The notes beneath the pieces are model-generated. The model was not told where the DNA came from. It saw only the letters and a program-made list of their open reading frames with translations, and did not search any database. Below, one piece after another: positions 8,880-17,650 of a DNA stretch of 64,000 nt; within the stretch, counting starts at the first letter, position 1; each line of letters starts with the position of its first letter. This stretch comes from Streptomyces sp. SCUT-3 (lineage in GTDB: Bacteria > Actinomycetota > Actinomycetes > Streptomycetales > Streptomycetaceae): NCBI RefSeq assembly GCF_014083985.1, contig NZ_CP046907.1, positions 628,501 through 692,500 on the forward strand, written 5' to 3'. The position numbers and the translations under genes are program-made.

Positions 8880-9107
8880 ATGAGCCACAATACCTACCGC
8901 GTGACCGAGATCTACGGGACCTCCCACGAGGGCGTCGACGCCGCCATCCGCAGCGGCATCGAGCGGGCCTCGCAGACTCTGCGCCACCTGGACTGGTTCG
9001 AAGTGACCCAGATCCGCGGCCACCTGGAGAACGGGCAGGTCGAGCACTACCAGGTGGGCCTCAAGATCGGCTTCCGCCTCGAGGACGAAGAGTCCGCGGG
9101 CTCCTGA
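8880..9107 (+). CDS. dodecin family protein
   Basis: 75 residues: SHNTYRVTEIYGTSHEG, then DAAIRSGIERASQTLRHLDWFEV, then GQVEHYQVGLKIGFRLED. This is the beta-alpha-beta-beta fold of dodecins, with the Trp in HLDWFEV that stacks on the isoalloxazine ring. Dodecins form hollow dodecamers that store or buffer flavins (FMN, riboflavin) or CoA in the cytoplasm. GACCCACGGAGACCGCC precedes the ATG, giving a GGAG ribosome site. Length is usual for the family. An upstream in-frame start exists but would add a tail with no family support. Confidence 0.95.
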   Translation: MSHNTYRVTEIYGTSHEGVDAAIRSGIERASQTLRHLDWFEVTQIRGHLENGQVEHYQVGLKIGFRLEDEESAGS

Positions 9108-9350
9108 GGCACCGCGGGCCGTCCGCCCGGCCCCGGCCTCCCGGCCCCCTGGCCCCCTGGCCCCCGCAGGATCCCTCCCGCGCACGCCCTTTCTCCGGTC
9201 CCCGCCCTCCGTCCGCGGCGCCCGCGGCTCCCCCGGGACGCGGGGCCGGACGCCACGCCCGGCCGCGTCGCGGCTCCGGACCGGCGGGCGGGCCGACTAC
9301 GGTGGGCGCTCCGGGCCACGGTGAACGCCCGGGGAGCGGGAGGAGGAGGC

Positions 9351-9713
9351 ATGGTGATCAACAGGTTGACGGAGCGGCTGGGCCGGGCGATACGCGGCGA
9401 CGTTCCCCCCGAGCCGGCCCGTCCGGGCGCCCCTTCCCGGCAGCACAACCTCTTCGAGGCCGCCGCCGCCTACGTCGTCGCCTCCGCCGCCGGCGACGAC
9501 GAGGCCATGGCCTCGGCCGAAAGCCGGGTCCAGCCGGACGCGCTGATGTTCGGCGTCACGGAACTCGCCCGCCGCTCCCTGGTGGCGCTCGCCCACGAGC
9601 ACGGCACCACCCCCGACCTGATGGCCCGTTCCCTCCTGGGGCTGAAGAGCGGGCAGCCGCCCCGGGACCGGGCCGGGGAAGGGCCGTCCGCCGGCTCCGC
9701 CGGGCCGTCCTGA
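9351..9713 (+). CDS. hypothetical protein, 120 residues
   Basis: ATG follows GGAGGAGGC, an excellent ribosome site that favours this start over one ten codons upstream. The protein begins VINRLTERLGRAIRGDVPP, followed by an Ala-rich helix (NLFEAAAAYVVASAAGDDEAMASAES) and a second helical part (VTELARRSLVALAHEHGTTPDLMARSLLG). No signal peptide, membrane span or recognised domain. Codon use is typical of its neighbours, so it is likely a real gene. Function unknown. Confidence 0.65.
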   Translation: MVINRLTERLGRAIRGDVPPEPARPGAPSRQHNLFEAAAAYVVASAAGDDEAMASAESRVQPDALMFGVTELARRSLVALAHEHGTTPDLMARSLLGLKSGQPPRDRAGEGPSAGSAGPS

Positions 9714-9855
9714 CCGCCCGCCCCCGCCGCGCACGGCCGGGACGCCGCACGGGGCGTGTCGCCGGAAAGACGCCGGACCGTTGCGCCCCGCACTCTCGAC
9801 GCGGAGGTTACCGGCTGGTTAGGGTGCGCCCACCCGAGGAGAGTGGAGGCAGGCG

Positions 9856-10728
9856 GTGACGGAGACGGCGGAGGGTGCCGGGCACGCCGAAGGACCCGTG
9901 GGGGCCGCGGACGCCGCAGGCCCCGCGGACACGCCGGGCGCACCGGCCCCGCAGGGCGCGCCCGACGACGACGCGCTGTTCGTGCTGACGGCGCTGATGC
10001 TCACCCCGGCGCAGTTCCCGGGCGTCCTCGGGGACGACTATCCGCAGGCGTGCGCGGCGCTGGGCCTGGAACCGTTCGAGGAGGGCTACGGGCTGCTCCT
10101 GGGCCAGGACGGGGCCGGCGCCCGCTGGACGGTGGCCGTCTCCGACGTGGCGCTGACCGCCTGCGCGATCGCCGCGTGGGACTGCGGCATGGAGTACGAG
10201 CTGTCCCCGCCGGAGGAGAGCGTCGAGGCGGCCCTGCCCGGCTGGCCCCTGGAGCTGGCCGTGTGCGCGCCCGGGGTGCCCGCCCCGCACGACCCGGACC
10301 CGGCCGAGGCCGGGGAGCCGCTCGCCCCGCCGGACACCTCCGTGTGGGGCCCGGCGCAGCGGCGGCTGGGCGCGGACGAGATCGCGGCGCAGTGGGCGCA
10401 GTGGCGCGCCCGGGTCGAGGAGGGGGCCGAGCTGGTCGGGGCCGGGGAGGGCGACGCCCACCCCGGGCTGCGGCGGGTGCTGGAGGAGGCGGCCGCGTAC
10501 ACGCGCACTCCCCCGCCGCCGGGCCGGGTCCGCTCGGCGTTCGCGTCGGACGGGGCGCGCACGGTGCGCGCCGACGGGCCCGGCTGGAGCCTGGTGGCGC
10601 GCACCGACGACATCGCCCTGGTCCTGCTCGACGACGAGCCGGGGCAGGTGCTGCCGGTGGGCCGGGGCAAGGAGCTCCCGGGCCTGCTGGAGTCCCTCGT
10701 CGCGCTGGCGGCCGCCCCGGCCCGATGA
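9856..10728 (+). CDS. hypothetical soluble protein, 290 residues
   Basis: Starts at a GTG five bases after GGAGGC. An Ala/Pro/Gly-rich N-terminal tail of about 35 residues leads into a mixed alpha/beta region (FVLTALMLTPAQFPGVLG, WTVAVSDVALTACAIAAWDCG). A proline-rich linker follows, then a C-terminal part with VRADGPGWSLVARTDDIALVLLDD and a final helix. No catalytic motif is recognised and there is no signal peptide. It may be a substrate-free adaptor, but I have no positive evidence. Convergent with the flavoprotein gene. Confidence 0.65.
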   Translation: MTETAEGAGHAEGPVGAADAAGPADTPGAPAPQGAPDDDALFVLTALMLTPAQFPGVLGDDYPQACAALGLEPFEEGYGLLLGQDGAGARWTVAVSDVALTACAIAAWDCGMEYELSPPEESVEAALPGWPLELAVCAPGVPAPHDPDPAEAGEPLAPPDTSVWGPAQRRLGADEIAAQWAQWRARVEEGAELVGAGEGDAHPGLRRVLEEAAAYTRTPPPPGRVRSAFASDGARTVRADGPGWSLVARTDDIALVLLDDEPGQVLPVGRGKELPGLLESLVALAAAPAR

Positions 10729-10807
10729 ACGGCCGCCCCGGCCCGATCCCGGAGGCGGGCCGGGGCGGGGTCAGGCGCGGGCCGGGCGGGGTCAAGAGCA
10801 GGCGGGA

Positions 10808-12199
10808 TCAGGCGCGGGCGGTGGCGCGCACATCGGCGGTGACCGCGGCCGCCGCCTTGCGGGCGGCGACCAGCACCGGGTCCCACACGGGCGAGAACGG
10901 CGGGGCGTACCCGAGGTCGAGGGCGGTCATCTGCTCCACCGTCATGCGCGCGGTCAGCGCCACCGCGGCGATGTCGACCCGCTTGCCCGCGCCCTCGCGG
11001 CCGACGATCTGCAGGCCGAGCAGGCGGCCGGTGAACCGCTCGGCGATCGCCTTGACCGTCATCGGCTGCGCGCCCGGGTAGTAGCCGGCCCGGCTGGTGG
11101 ACTCGGTGACGACGGTGACGAACTGCAGCCCGGCGGAGCGGGCCTGCGCCTCCGTCAGGCCGGTGCGGGCGATCTCCAGGTCGCACACCTTGCTGACCGC
11201 CGTGCCCACCACGCCGGGGAAGGTCGCGTAGCCGCCGCCGACGTTGGTGCCGATGACGCGGCCGTGCTTGTTGGCGTGGGTGCCCAGGGCGACGTGCTGC
11301 TCGCTGCCGGAGACCAGGTTGAGGACCTCGACGCAGTCGCCGCCGGCCCACACGTCGCCGTGGCCGCGCACCCGCTGGGCGAGGTCGGTGAGCAGTCCGC
11401 CGGAGGCGCCGAGGGGCAGCCCGGCGGCCTTCGCGAGCCCGGTGGCCGGGCGCACGCCCAGGCCGAGGACGACGACGTCGGCCGGGTACTCGGCGTCGTC
11501 GGTGACCACCGCCCGGGCCCGGCCCGCCCCGTCCACCAGCACCTCGCGGGCGGCAGCCCCGGTGACGACGTCGATGCCCATGCCCTTCATGGCGTCGCGC
11601 ACCAGCACGCCCATGTCCGGGTCGAGGGTGGACATCGGCTGCTCGGCGCGCTCGAGGACCGTGACCTGCAGCCCCCGGCCGACCAGCGCCTCGGCCATCT
11701 CCACGCCGATGTACCCGGCTCCGACGACGACCGCCCGGCGGGCGGGGTGCGACTCCAGGTCGCGGACGACGGCCTCCCCGTCCGCCAGCGTCTGCACGCC
11801 GTGGACGCCCCCGGCGTCCATCCCGGGCAGGTCGGGGCGCAGCGGCGACGCCCCGGTGGCGACGACGAGTTGGTCGTAGCCGGTCCACCGCTCGGTGCCG
11901 TCGTCCGCGTCCCGGGTGCGCACCCGCTGCCGTTCGAGGTCGATCTCCACCGCCTCGGTGCCGGTGCGCACGTCGATCCCCCGCCTGCGGTGCTCCTCGG
12001 GGCTGCGGGCGACGAGCCGCTCGGGCCCGTCCACCCGCCCGCCGATCCAGTACGGGATCCCGCAGGCGGAGTACGAGGTGCGCCGGCCCCGTTCGAGGGC
12101 GACGATCTCCAGGTCCTCCTCCGGGCGCATCCTGCGGGCCTGGGCCGCCGCCGACATCCCGGCCGCGTCCCCGCCGATCACCACCATCCGCTCCGCCAT
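10808..12199 (-). CDS. CoA-disulfide reductase/NADH oxidase-like flavoprotein
   Basis: 463 residues from ATG at 12199, ten bases after GAGGAG; a GTG three codons earlier is the alternative. N-terminal FAD site VVIGGDAAGMSAA, active-site cysteine in SYSACGIPYWIGG (matching the single redox Cys of CoA-disulfide reductases), NAD(P)H site VVVGAGYIGVEMAEAL, second FAD motif VWAGGDCVEV, and a dimerisation domain ending in YAPPFSPVWDPV. It should reduce CoA disulfide, or oxygen or polysulfide, using NAD(P)H in the cytoplasm. Activities differ between close relatives, so the substrate is open. Divergent from a secreted-protein gene across 205 bp. Confidence 0.9.
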   Translation of the reverse strand: MAERMVVIGGDAAGMSAAAQARRMRPEEDLEIVALERGRRTSYSACGIPYWIGGRVDGPERLVARSPEEHRRRGIDVRTGTEAVEIDLERQRVRTRDADDGTERWTGYDQLVVATGASPLRPDLPGMDAGGVHGVQTLADGEAVVRDLESHPARRAVVVGAGYIGVEMAEALVGRGLQVTVLERAEQPMSTLDPDMGVLVRDAMKGMGIDVVTGAAAREVLVDGAGRARAVVTDDAEYPADVVVLGLGVRPATGLAKAAGLPLGASGGLLTDLAQRVRGHGDVWAGGDCVEVLNLVSGSEQHVALGTHANKHGRVIGTNVGGGYATFPGVVGTAVSKVCDLEIARTGLTEAQARSAGLQFVTVVTESTSRAGYYPGAQPMTVKAIAERFTGRLLGLQIVGREGAGKRVDIAAVALTARMTVEQMTALDLGYAPPFSPVWDPVLVAARKAAAAVTADVRATARA

Positions 12200-12404
12200 G
12201 CCCCGCACTCTCCTCGCTCCCTCGTACCCGCCGCTCCCGCCCCGCGGAAGCCGGCCCTGGGCCTCCTACCCGTTCCCGGTGCGGCGAACATCCGTCCCGC
12301 CCGGGATGCATCCTTCCGCCTTTTCGGCGTGTCATGTTCGGTAAGGGCGTTTCGGCGGCTCAGCCGCCGAGCGACGACCGACGACCCGCTGCGAGGAGTC
12401 CGGC

Positions 12405-13007
12405 ATGTTCCGTCATCCCTCCCGTCCGCACCGCCCCGCCCGCTTCTCCCGCCCCGCCCGGGCCGCCGCGGCCGCCGGCTGCGCCGCGGTCCTCGCGCTC
12501 GCCGCCCCGGGGGCCGCGCTCGCCCACGACCGGGCCCCGCAGCACGGCCCCCGGGACTCGCAGTACGCGCACCCGGGCCCGTGGCAGGACCACCCGGCCC
12601 CGTGGCAGGACCACCGGGGCCCGTGGCGGGACCGTGCGGATTCGCGGGGGGAGCCGGCTCCGCGGGCCCCGCAGTACACGGCCGAGCAGGTGCACCGGTT
12701 CCTGGTGGACTTCTACGGCGAGCACGGCCCCACACCGTGGGAGCGTGCGCACCTGGTCACCGGGGAGCTGCGGCTGAAGGCCGCGCGGACGACCGGCTAC
12801 GACCTGCTGCTGTGCGCGCGCAGCGCCCCCGACGACATCCGGGTCGGCCCGGTGACCACCGCCGCGTCCGCCGGCGTGGGCTGGGCGACGGTGTACACCT
12901 CGTGGGACGGCGGCCGGGAGACGTCCTCCTTCACCGCCTACGTCTTCCTGGACACCGCCGCGCCGCTGATGCTGGCCGACGTGGACTGCGCCGCCCCCGC
13001 CGGCTGA
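12405..13007 (+). CDS. secreted protein, unknown function
   Basis: 200 residues with a Sec signal peptide: basic start MFRHPSRPHRPARFSR, hydrophobic core AAAAAGCAAVLALAAPG, and likely cleavage after ALA-HD. The mature protein begins with a Pro/His/Gln/Trp-rich stretch containing three PGPWQDH-type repeats. A compact domain follows: YTAEQVHRFLVDFYGEHGPT, then LLLCARSAPDDIRVGPVTTA, then WATVYTSWDGG. Two cysteines could form a disulfide. AGGAG lies six bases before the ATG. I do not recognise the family; extracellular location is the only safe inference. Confidence 0.75.
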   Translation: MFRHPSRPHRPARFSRPARAAAAAGCAAVLALAAPGAALAHDRAPQHGPRDSQYAHPGPWQDHPAPWQDHRGPWRDRADSRGEPAPRAPQYTAEQVHRFLVDFYGEHGPTPWERAHLVTGELRLKAARTTGYDLLLCARSAPDDIRVGPVTTAASAGVGWATVYTSWDGGRETSSFTAYVFLDTAAPLMLADVDCAAPAG

Positions 13008-13060
13008 GGGGGCGGCCGCCCGGGAGGGACACGCGCACCCCGGCTCCCCGCGCGATCGGG

Positions 13061-14041
13061 CTACCCCGCGCGCCCCGGCTCCTCCGTGCTCCCCGGCTCC
13101 CCCGCCGCCTGCACCTCCTCGGCGAACCCGCCGATCCAGTCGGCCAGGACGGCCGCGTGGGTGAGCGGCGCCCAGTGGCCGGCCCGCAGCGGGCGGCGGC
13201 GCAGCCGGGGGGCCCAGCGTTCGAGTCCGTCCGTGAGCATCGGGCGCACGTACAGGTCCCGGGTGGGGGTGACGACCTGGACGGGGACGTCGGTGGTGCG
13301 CCGGCCGGGCCGGGCCAGGCGGGACCCCATGTTGGCGCGGTAGAGCCGGACGCCGTGCACGGCATCGTCGGCGAGCGTCGGGGCGGGGTGGCCCGGGGTC
13401 CTCCCCGCGCCCTCGGTCAGCTCCAGCAGCCGCCCCCAGGTGCGGGCCAGGACACCGCGCCACACCAGGGCGGGCAGGAGGGGCAGGTGGAAGAAGGCGA
13501 TGTAGCCCGAGTGCGCCAACTGGTCGGCGAGCTGGAGGAGGTGGCGCGGCGTCGGGCGGCGCAGGCGGTCCCGCATCCAGTGGCCCACGTGGTCCAGGCA
13601 GGGGCCGGAGACGGAGGTGAAGGAGGCGATGCGCCCTCGCAGCCGGGTGCCGGTCACCGCCTCCCAGGACTGGATGGACCCCCAGTCGTGGCCGGCCAGG
13701 TGCACCGGCGCGTCCGGGCTGACGGCGTCCAGGACGGCGGCGAGGTCGTCCTCGAGCCGGTCCAGGGCGTAGTCGCGGGTGCGGCGCGGGACGTCGGAGT
13801 CGCCGGAGCCGCGGACGTCCGGGACGACGACGTGGAAGCGGCCGGCGAGCCGCTCGGCGACCTGCCGCCACACCGCTCCGGTGTCCGGGTAGCCGTGCAC
13901 CAGGACGACGGTGGGGGACGCCGGGTCGCCCCACTCGCGCACCGCGAGCCCGACCCCGTCGGGGGAGGTCACGCGGCGCAGGGTCTCCCCCGGGCCGCCG
14001 GCCGGTCGTTCCGTTCCCGCCTGGACCGCCTTGTTGGACAT
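13061..14041 (-). CDS. alpha/beta hydrolase, epoxide-hydrolase type
   Basis: 326 residues from ATG at 14041. Oxyanion-hole motif VLVHGYPDTG, nucleophile elbow LAGHDWGS in which Asp replaces Ser (as in epoxide hydrolases and haloalkane dehalogenases), a lid with Arg/Leu-rich helices, and late His in RAGHWAPLTH. The sequence resembles the hydrolase half of mycobacterial EphD-type proteins, but the short-chain dehydrogenase half is absent. Expected reaction is hydrolysis of an epoxide through an alkyl-enzyme intermediate in the cytoplasm. It lies downstream of the LPFR small gene, separated by a strong hairpin. Confidence 0.85.
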   Translation of the reverse strand: MSNKAVQAGTERPAGGPGETLRRVTSPDGVGLAVREWGDPASPTVVLVHGYPDTGAVWRQVAERLAGRFHVVVPDVRGSGDSDVPRRTRDYALDRLEDDLAAVLDAVSPDAPVHLAGHDWGSIQSWEAVTGTRLRGRIASFTSVSGPCLDHVGHWMRDRLRRPTPRHLLQLADQLAHSGYIAFFHLPLLPALVWRGVLARTWGRLLELTEGAGRTPGHPAPTLADDAVHGVRLYRANMGSRLARPGRRTTDVPVQVVTPTRDLYVRPMLTDGLERWAPRLRRRPLRAGHWAPLTHAAVLADWIGGFAEEVQAAGEPGSTEEPGRAG

Positions 14042-14089
14042 GGTGTCAATATACGGGCCGGTAGCTCCCCGGCAAGGGCCCGCGCGAAA

Positions 14090-14115
14090 GGCGGCGCCCC
14101 TTTGGGGGCGCCGCC
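14090..14115. terminator. 11-bp perfect hairpin
   Basis: Arms GGCGGCGCCCC and GGGGCGCCGCC with loop TTTG, lying 15 bp after the stop of the LPFR gene on the minus strand. No U tract, as is usual for Streptomyces. It should end the LPFR transcript before the hydrolase gene. Confidence 0.7.
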
Positions 14116-14130
14116 CGGGGCGGGGCGCGC

Positions 14131-14259
14131 TCAGTGCTGTCCGCGCGCGGTGGCGGAAGCTCCCCCGAACAGCCGAGCCAGCGCCCGGAAGGGCAGCGTC
14201 ACCACCGAGGCGAGGGTGCTGCCGACGGCACGCAGGACATCCGCCACTGCTCGGAACAT
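14131..14259 (-). CDS. LPFR-motif small protein
   Basis: 42 residues, starting MFRAVADVLRAVGS and containing VVTLPFRALARLFGGAS. It matches a very conserved small-protein family of streptomycetes known only by its LPFR motif. The ribosome site is ideal: AGGAGG seven bases before the ATG. The sequence is one amphipathic helix with a basic face (LPFRALARLF), which suggests membrane-surface association, but the function is unknown. Too short for usual gene finders. The family assignment rests on recall of the motif. Tandem 20-bp repeats lie about 65 bp upstream. Confidence 0.88.
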   Translation of the reverse strand: MFRAVADVLRAVGSTLASVVTLPFRALARLFGGASATARGQH

Positions 14260-14325
14260 GGGTCAACCTCCTGGAACGAGAACGTCGTTGTACGCGTATC
14301 GCGCCTTTCCGCACCGTCCGTCCGC

Positions 14326-14365
14326 AAACCGCAGGGGGCTTGCACAAACCGCAGGGGGCTTGCAC
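14326..14365. repeat. two perfect tandem copies of a 20-bp unit
   Basis: 14326-14345 and 14346-14365 are both AAACCGCAGGGGGCTTGCAC. They lie 67-106 bp upstream of the LPFR start and directly after the DUF6328 stop. Both copies share the same phase (two helical turns apart), so they could be paired binding sites for a regulator of the LPFR gene, or a slippage product. Confidence 0.75.
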
Positions 14366-14373
14366 AAAAGAGG

Positions 14374-14931
14374 CTAACCGCTCTGCTTCCCGCGGCCGCG
14401 TTCCTCGCGGCGCCTCTCCCGGCGGCGCTCCGCCTTGCTGCGCATCCGGGCGGGGATGACGAACCAGCAGACGGCGAACCAGGCCGTCACGCCGAGGACC
14501 GTCCAGTGGGCGACGACGTTCCCGGTCGCCACCCGGAGCAGCAGGAGCAGGGCCGAGACGATGGTCAGGGCGAGCAGGGTGATGCCGATCATGACCAACT
14601 TACTGGCGGCCTGTACCAGTTCGGGCTTCATCTTCTGACCGGCCAGCAGCCGGTGGAAGGATACGGGCGCGATGAGCGCGCCGGTGGCGGCCGCACCGAG
14701 GACCACCGTGACGACGTACAACTGGTGGTCCAGCGGGCTGAGCTCCGGGAACCTGGGGGTGAAGGCCACCGTCAGCAGGAAGCCCAGGAGGATCTGCACG
14801 CCGGTCTGGGCGACCCTCACCTCCTGGAGGAGTTCGACCCAGCGGCGGTTGGTCCGCTCCTGCAGGGTCTCCTCGTCGCCGGAGGGTCTGGAGGAGTCCT
14901 CGTCGTGTATGTGCGCGCCGTCTTCGTTCAC
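14374..14931 (-). CDS. DUF6328-type membrane protein
   Basis: 185 residues. A charged N-terminus (DEDSSRPSGDEETLQERTNRRWVELLQEVRVAQTGVQ) leads into hydrophobic segments at about 47-59, 71-93, 113-133 and 140-162. The tail is strongly basic (RMRSKAERRRERRREERGRG). The start RWxELLxExRVxQTGxQ(I/V)LxGFLL is typical of the DUF6328 family of actinobacterial four-span proteins, whose function is unknown. Single gene, transcribed toward the LPFR gene. Confidence 0.82.
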   Translation of the reverse strand: MNEDGAHIHDEDSSRPSGDEETLQERTNRRWVELLQEVRVAQTGVQILLGFLLTVAFTPRFPELSPLDHQLYVVTVVLGAAATGALIAPVSFHRLLAGQKMKPELVQAASKLVMIGITLLALTIVSALLLLLRVATGNVVAHWTVLGVTAWFAVCWFVIPARMRSKAERRRERRREERGRGKQSG

Positions 14932-15059
14932 GGTCGGCGTATTCCCCCGCGCGCCGGGTCCATCCCTCGGGTACGGGCTCCCCCGCAGGTCGGCGGCACC
15001 GCGGTGGTGCGGGGCGCCGGCCGGCGGGGGCCGGGCGGGAGTCGGGGGCGGGAGTTCGG

Positions 15060-15941
15060 TCAGCCCTTCCCGAAGTGCTCGACCGGGAAGGCGCCGTTGC
15101 CCAGGGCGGTCGCGGTGAAGGCCCCGGCCAGCTCCGTGAGGCGTTCGACGCCCGCCTGCCCCAGGTGCTCGTAGGGGGCGTGGTCGAGGCGGTCGGTCGC
15201 CTCCTCGACGTCACGGCGCAGCCGCACACCGTCCTCGGTGAGCTCGCCGTCCGCGTCGAGGAGACCGCGGGCGCGCAGCCGGTCGCGGGCCTCCGCCCAC
15301 TGCCCGGCGGTCCAGCCGCGGCTGGCCTGCACGAACGCCGGGGTGAAGCCCTTGCCGGTCGCGGTGTGGGTGACGAGCGCCTCCAGGCCGTCCAGGCCCG
15401 CGGCCGCCAGGGCCGTCAGGTGGCCGTCGCCGCGGTGCTCGCGGAGCAGGGTCGCGGCGTGCCACAGCGCCAGGTGGGGTTCGTCGGGAACGGGGAGGTC
15501 GGCATTGGCCGCGCAGAGGGGACGGGCCTCGCGGGAGCACGCCCCGGCCGCGCGCAGCGCCAGCCCGGCGGCCTCGGCCATCCCGGCGGAGGCGACCGCC
15601 TCCTCGCCCAGCAGCCGCCGCAGGACGGCGTCGGCGACGCGCAGCCGGATCCGCAGGACGTCCTGCGGAGTGGCCTCGGACCACACCGCCGGCACGTGGC
15701 GGGCCACGAGGTCGTGGTTGAAGTTGTAGAAGGTGGCGGTGACGGTCCCGGGCCCCACGGCACCGAGCGGGGCGGCGCGGCCGGCGAAGTAGGCGGCCGA
15801 GGGGTGCCCGATGCCCGCGGCGGCCAGCTCCGTGCCGTACTCGGGGGCGAAGTAGATCGCCGAGTGCAGCGGGTTGATCGCGTTGTGGCAGCGGCGGGCC
15901 GCGCGGGAGGACACGGCCGCGGTGGTGGAGGCGGAGGTCAT
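15060..15941 (-). CDS. SCO6745-family protein
   Basis: 293 residues from ATG at 15941; an alternative start nine codons upstream lacks support. The opening SRAARRCHNAINPLHSAIYFAPE and the later FYNFNHDLVARHVPAVW match the streptomycete SCO6745 family, mostly helical proteins of unknown function with a winged-helix-like C-terminal half (HLTALAAAGLDGLEALVTHTATG, RGLLDADGELTEDGVRLRRDVEEATD). The C-terminal half reads like a MarR-type fold, but the protein has not been shown to bind DNA as far as I know. Single gene. Confidence 0.82.
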   Translation of the reverse strand: MTSASTTAAVSSRAARRCHNAINPLHSAIYFAPEYGTELAAAGIGHPSAAYFAGRAAPLGAVGPGTVTATFYNFNHDLVARHVPAVWSEATPQDVLRIRLRVADAVLRRLLGEEAVASAGMAEAAGLALRAAGACSREARPLCAANADLPVPDEPHLALWHAATLLREHRGDGHLTALAAAGLDGLEALVTHTATGKGFTPAFVQASRGWTAGQWAEARDRLRARGLLDADGELTEDGVRLRRDVEEATDRLDHAPYEHLGQAGVERLTELAGAFTATALGNGAFPVEHFGKG

Positions 15942-16040
15942 GGCGCTCACGCTACCGTCCGCCCCCACCGTGCCGTACCGACCGGTAGGAACTTCCCGGG
16001 CCGGGGAGGGCGGGCCCGGAGGACCGCCCGGGGCAGCGTC

Positions 16041-17567
16041 TCAGCCGCCCGCCCCCACCGGGGCCGTGCGACCGGCCTCCCGCTCCGCGGCGATCTCCAG
16101 CTGGAACGCCTCGTTGCCCAGGCCGATCCGGGCGTACTGCTCGGGGCGGCGCAGCTTCAGTGCCAGCCCGTGCAGCGCGCCCACGACGGCCGCAGCGCCG
16201 ATGAGGCCCGGCAGGATCCAGGCCAGCGGGGAGCCGGGCTGCGCGGCCACCAGGACGTCGAAGTCGGCCAGGGCGAAGCAGAGGATGACCAGCAGGGCGG
16301 CTCCGGCCAGACCGGAGCAGACCAGGCGGGGAGCCTGGGCCGCGGCGGCACCGCGCCGGACGAAGAAGACGATGATCGCGACCGAGGTGACGACCATCAG
16401 CAGCAGGACGCCGAGCGCCCCGACGTTGCCCATCCAGGTGAACAGGTGGACGACCGGGTCCTTGCCGGCCAGCGCGAAGGCGCCCACGACCGTGACGGAG
16501 ACGGCGGTCTGCAGCAGCGACCCGATCGCCGGGGCACCGCTGGACTTCGACGCCCGGCCGACGGCCCGCGGCAGCAGCCCCTCGCGGCCCATGGCGAAGG
16601 CGTACCGGGCGACGACGTTGTGGAAGCTGAGCATGCAGGCGAGGATGCCGGTGGTGAAGAAGACATTGAGTGCGTCGGTGAACACCGGGCCCAGGCGCTC
16701 CCCGCTGAGGACGAAGATCATCCCGGCGCCCTCGTCCCGCGCCGTGCCGACCACGTGGTCCGGGCCGGTGGCGACCCCGATCGCCCAGGAGCTGAGGGCG
16801 TAGAAGACGGCGCTGAAGCCGACCGCCCAGAACATCACCCGGCCGACCACGGTCTGGGCGCTGCTGGTCTCCTCCGCGTACACCGGTGCCTGCTCGAAGC
16901 CGGTGAAGGCCGCGATGGCGAAGCACAGGGCGGTCCCCAGCCCGGCGCCGACGAGCGTGGACGGGTCGAACGCCTCCAGGCTCACGCCCTGCGGGCCGGG
17001 GTCGGCGAGGAAGGCGACGTCGAAGACGACGACGAACAGGCACTCGATCACCAGCAGGACGCCGATCACCTTGGCGTTGAGGTCGATCTTCAGCGCCCCC
17101 AGGACGGCGACCACGGCGACCGCGGCCAGCGCCGGCACCCACCAGGCGAGGGACGCTCCCAGGTACTGCCCGGCCAGCGCGGAGACCTGGTAGCCGAAGA
17201 GGCCGTAGACGCCGACCTGCAGGGCGCTGTAGCCGGCCAGCGCGACGAACGAGGCGGCGGCCCCCGCGGTGCCGCCGAGGCCGCGGGATATGTAGGCGTA
17301 GAAGGCGCCGGCGTTGTGCACGTGCCGGCTCATCTCCGCGTAGCCCACGCTGAACAGGGCCAGGACCGCGGCGAGGAGGACGAACAGCAGCGGCTGCCCG
17401 ACGATCCCCATGACCGCGTAGGTGGTCGGCATCACTCCGGCCACGACCATCAGCGGAGCGCCCGCGGCGAGCACCGACAGCAGCAGTCCGGTGGTGCCGA
17501 TGCGACCGGCGCGCAGTGCCCGTTCCTGCCCCTTGTAGGTGCTGATGCCTTCACTGCCCGTCAACAT
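16041..17567 (-). CDS. APC-superfamily amino acid permease
   Basis: 508 residues with about twelve hydrophobic spans. The N-terminal signature is GTTGLLLSVLAAGAPLMVVAGVMP, then GYAEMSRHVHNAGAFYAYISRGLGG, the conserved substrate-site region of the APC superfamily, and later FTGFEQAPVYAEETSSAQ. It should carry an amino acid or amine across the membrane with protons; the substrate cannot be read from sequence. The start ATG is followed by TTGACGGGC. The next gene on the same strand (17651-18610) lies upstream by 83 bp, so the two may share a transcript. Confidence 0.92.
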   Translation of the reverse strand: MLTGSEGISTYKGQERALRAGRIGTTGLLLSVLAAGAPLMVVAGVMPTTYAVMGIVGQPLLFVLLAAVLALFSVGYAEMSRHVHNAGAFYAYISRGLGGTAGAAASFVALAGYSALQVGVYGLFGYQVSALAGQYLGASLAWWVPALAAVAVVAVLGALKIDLNAKVIGVLLVIECLFVVVFDVAFLADPGPQGVSLEAFDPSTLVGAGLGTALCFAIAAFTGFEQAPVYAEETSSAQTVVGRVMFWAVGFSAVFYALSSWAIGVATGPDHVVGTARDEGAGMIFVLSGERLGPVFTDALNVFFTTGILACMLSFHNVVARYAFAMGREGLLPRAVGRASKSSGAPAIGSLLQTAVSVTVVGAFALAGKDPVVHLFTWMGNVGALGVLLLMVVTSVAIIVFFVRRGAAAAQAPRLVCSGLAGAALLVILCFALADFDVLVAAQPGSPLAWILPGLIGAAAVVGALHGLALKLRRPEQYARIGLGNEAFQLEIAAEREAGRTAPVGAGG

Positions 17568-17650
17568 GGCTGTCTCGTTCCTTCGTCGTGGTGGGGCTGT
17601 CGTGGTGGGACCGGGGGCGGGGCGCGTGCGCGGGACGGCCCGCCGCGGTT

